This document shows positions 5,760 through 6,559 of a stretch of 6,559 bases of DNA, one piece after another. Source of the DNA: JBAZOD01 sp041648955 (GTDB taxonomy: Bacteria; Patescibacteriota; Patescibacteriia; Patescibacteriales; JAQTRU01); assembly GCA_041648955.1 (NCBI GenBank), contig JBAZOD010000052.1, positions 1 through 6,559 of the forward strand. Direction: 5' to 3'. The position numbers and the translations under genes are program-made. The notes beneath the pieces were generated by a model. That model did no database searches. It was not told where the DNA came from and saw nothing but the letters and a program-made list of their open reading frames with translations. The stretch's first letter is position 1; each line of letters begins with the position of its first letter.

Positions 5760-6221
5760 ATGCCAGACCAAATAATATCGCAAGAGGGTTATGATAAATT
5801 AAAAAAAGAAGTGGATCATTTAACAAATATAAAGAGAAAAGAAATCGCGGAAAGAATTGAAAAAGCTAAAGAGCTTGGAGATTTGAGCGAAAATGCCGAA
5901 TATCAAGATGCCAAAGACGAACAGGCTTTTAATGAAGGCCGAATCATGGAAATAACAAATTTGCTGAAAAATCTTACGGTAATTGAGGGTGACAATAAAA
6001 ATAATTATGAAATAACCATGGGTTCTAATGTTACGGTGAAAGTTAATGGTTTGGAAAAAAAATATACGATTGTAAGTTTTAATGAAGCCGATCCGGTTGA
6101 GGGAAAAATTTCCAACGAATCTCCCTTGGGCGTAGCTTTTTTGGGGAAGAAGAAGGGGAACAAAGTAAAAGTCCACACTCCGCGCGGAGAATCTGAATAC
6201 GAAATCATTAAAATAGATTAA
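5760..6221 (+). CDS. greA: Transcription elongation factor GreA
   Basis: GreA enters the secondary channel of RNA polymerase and stimulates cleavage of backtracked RNA. With the start at 5760 the protein has 153 residues, near the usual 155-160. It begins MPDQIISQEGYDKLKKEV and shows the N-terminal coiled-coil hairpin (about 10-75) with GDLSENAEYQDAKDEQAF, placing the catalytic acidic pair at D41 and E44, the same numbering as in E. coli GreA. The C-terminal FKBP-like domain (about 80-153) carries ISNESPLGVAFLGKKKG and the TPRGESEYEIIKI end. An in-frame ATG at 5736 would add MRYALCEN, encoded entirely by the heptamer repeat and unlike any GreA, so 5760 is preferred although no SD precedes either. 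It has its own promoter at 5654-5682 and probably shares a transcript with the small membrane protein downstream. Confidence 0.95.
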   Translation: MPDQIISQEGYDKLKKEVDHLTNIKRKEIAERIEKAKELGDLSENAEYQDAKDEQAFNEGRIMEITNLLKNLTVIEGDNKNNYEITMGSNVTVKVNGLEKKYTIVSFNEADPVEGKISNESPLGVAFLGKKKGNKVKVHTPRGESEYEIIKID

Positions 6222-6255
6222 ACATTATTGCCAAAAATAAAAAACAAATTAATTT

Positions 6256-6261
6256 GGAGGA
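6256..6261 (+). promoter_or_regulatory. Shine-Dalgarno deciding the start of the 48-aa protein
   Basis: GGAGGA, 8 bases before ATG 6270. It argues for this ATG over the in-frame TTG at 6228, which has no SD. Confidence 0.65.
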
Positions 6262-6269
6262 ACACCATA

Positions 6270-6416
6270 ATGTTGTCAACGATGATAATTATTTTGATCT
6301 TGCTGAGGTTTAGAAAAAAATTGGAGGAATATATCCTTTTAAAATTAGCTGAATGGCAATATCGGCTTCATGGAATAAATTTCCATGAGATAGAAAAAGA
6401 CTATATTATCATCTAG
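6270..6416 (+). CDS. 48-aa single-pass membrane-anchored protein, unknown function
   Basis: I recognise no family. The product starts MLSTMIIILILLRFRKK: a short hydrophobic anchor (about residues 3-13) followed at once by a basic RFRKK cluster, so the remainder is likely cytoplasmic. Residues 17-36 (LEEYILLKLAEWQYRLHG) look like an amphipathic helix, and the tail is IEKDYIII. The open frame continues upstream to a TTG at 6228, which would add 14 Lys/Asn-rich residues, but the good SD supports 6270. It lies 48 bases after greA with no intervening promoter or terminator that I see, and the transcript probably ends at the terminator overlapping its stop codon. Presence of a good SD and of a terminator placed exactly at its end supports a real gene. 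Confidence 0.6.
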   Translation: MLSTMIIILILLRFRKKLEEYILLKLAEWQYRLHGINFHEIEKDYIII

Positions 6417-6427
6417 TCTTTTTTTTT
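6394..6427 (+). terminator. Intrinsic terminator of the greA unit
   Basis: AAAAAGACTA (6394-6403) pairs perfectly with TAGTCTTTTT (6414-6423) around a 10-base loop, and the T-run extends from 6419 to 6427. The stem has only two G-C pairs, so it may be modest in strength. The TAG stop codon of the small membrane protein (6414-6416) is the first part of the 3' arm, and the end of the T-run is also the start of the next -35 box. Confidence 0.68.
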
Positions 6428-6454
6428 GACTTTTTAACGGAAATATCTTATTAT
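6426..6454 (+). promoter_or_regulatory. Sigma70-type promoter for the gene at 6490
   Basis: TTGACT (6426-6431), 17-base spacer, TATTAT (6449-6454), about 36 bases before ATG 6490. The -35 box shares two T residues with the preceding terminator's U-tract. Confidence 0.7.
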
Positions 6455-6470
6455 GTTAATATTAATTAAC
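6455..6470 (+). promoter_or_regulatory. Operator-like inverted repeat at the transcription start
   Basis: GTTAAT (6455-6460) and its inverse ATTAAC (6465-6470) flank 4 bases, immediately after the -10 box and covering the expected start site. A third GTTAAT in direct orientation is at 6481-6486, just before the ATG. This could be a repressor site, but the DNA is extremely AT-rich and such repeats can arise by chance. Confidence 0.35.
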
Positions 6471-6489
6471 GTATTAAATTGTTAATAAT

Positions 6490-6559
6490 ATGCCAAATTC
6501 CAAAGCCGAAATGAAAACAGAAAAAGACGAGCAGCCGGTAAGTAGGGTAAGTGAATACA
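6490..6559 (+). CDS. Start of an unidentified gene, 3' partial
   Basis: ATG at 6490 opens a frame of 23 codons to the window edge, beginning MPNSKAEMKTEKDEQP. The segment is charged and hydrophilic, probably a disordered N-terminus; it is too short to assign. A second in-frame ATG is at 6511. No SD is visible, but a consensus promoter lies at 6426-6454. The many G-containing codons toward the end (CCG GTA AGT AGG) fit coding sequence. Confidence 0.55.
   Translation, partial: MPNSKAEMKTEKDEQPVSRVSEY

Noticed and set aside
6228..6269. TTG 6228 as the start of the small protein after greA
   Set aside because: No SD is present, whereas ATG 6270 has GGAGGA at good spacing.
1..6559. CRISPR arrays, tRNA or rRNA genes, insertion sequences
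   Set aside because: I saw no spaced direct repeats of CRISPR type, no cloverleaf-like segment, no transposase motif and no terminal inverted repeats. The only tandem repeat is the heptamer at 5731-5754.

Overview
The window looks like a stretch of a small, AT-rich, tightly packed bacterial genome. Genes overlap or nearly touch, terminators overlap stop codons, several glycan genes have no visible Shine-Dalgarno (SD) sequence, and the protein style (greA, DUF192, O-antigen-ligase-like protein) resembles Patescibacteria/Candidate Phyla Radiation, probably Parcubacteria. That assignment is an inference from style and recall; no rRNA or other marker is present. TGA serves as an ordinary stop (code 11), which argues against Gracilibacteria and Absconditabacteria.

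Layout. Positions 1-2504 (+) hold the 3' end of a Wzx-type polysaccharide flippase (its start lies before the window) followed 5 bases later by a GT4 glycosyltransferase. Positions 2495-3047 carry a minus-strand cassette: a consensus promoter, a strong SD, a 52-codon small membrane ORF, an ATGA-overlapping 101-codon membrane ORF, and a U-rich hairpin terminator whose loop contains the last stop codon. Positions 3048-5661 (+) hold a second glycan operon: GT2 glycosyltransferase, DUF192 protein with an N-terminal membrane anchor, and an O-antigen ligase/polymerase-like membrane protein, joined by ATGA and 16-base overlaps. Positions 5654-6427 hold a separate transcription unit: promoter, leader with a heptamer tandem repeat, greA, a 48-aa membrane-anchored protein, and a terminator. 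From 6426 a new promoter drives a gene that starts at 6490 and leaves the window after 23 codons.

How the genes fit together. The flippase, two glycosyltransferases and the ligase-like protein are parts of a Wzx/Wzy-style surface glycan pathway: lipid-linked sugar assembly inside, flipping, then polymerisation or transfer outside. The final acceptor cannot be read from the sequence. GreA is unrelated housekeeping (rescue of backtracked RNA polymerase).

The most unusual parts are the minus-strand pair of small membrane ORFs hidden between the two glycan operons, whose two frames meet at a G5 run, and the greA leader, where a 7-base tandem repeat places an ATG in each of the three reading frames just before the real start.
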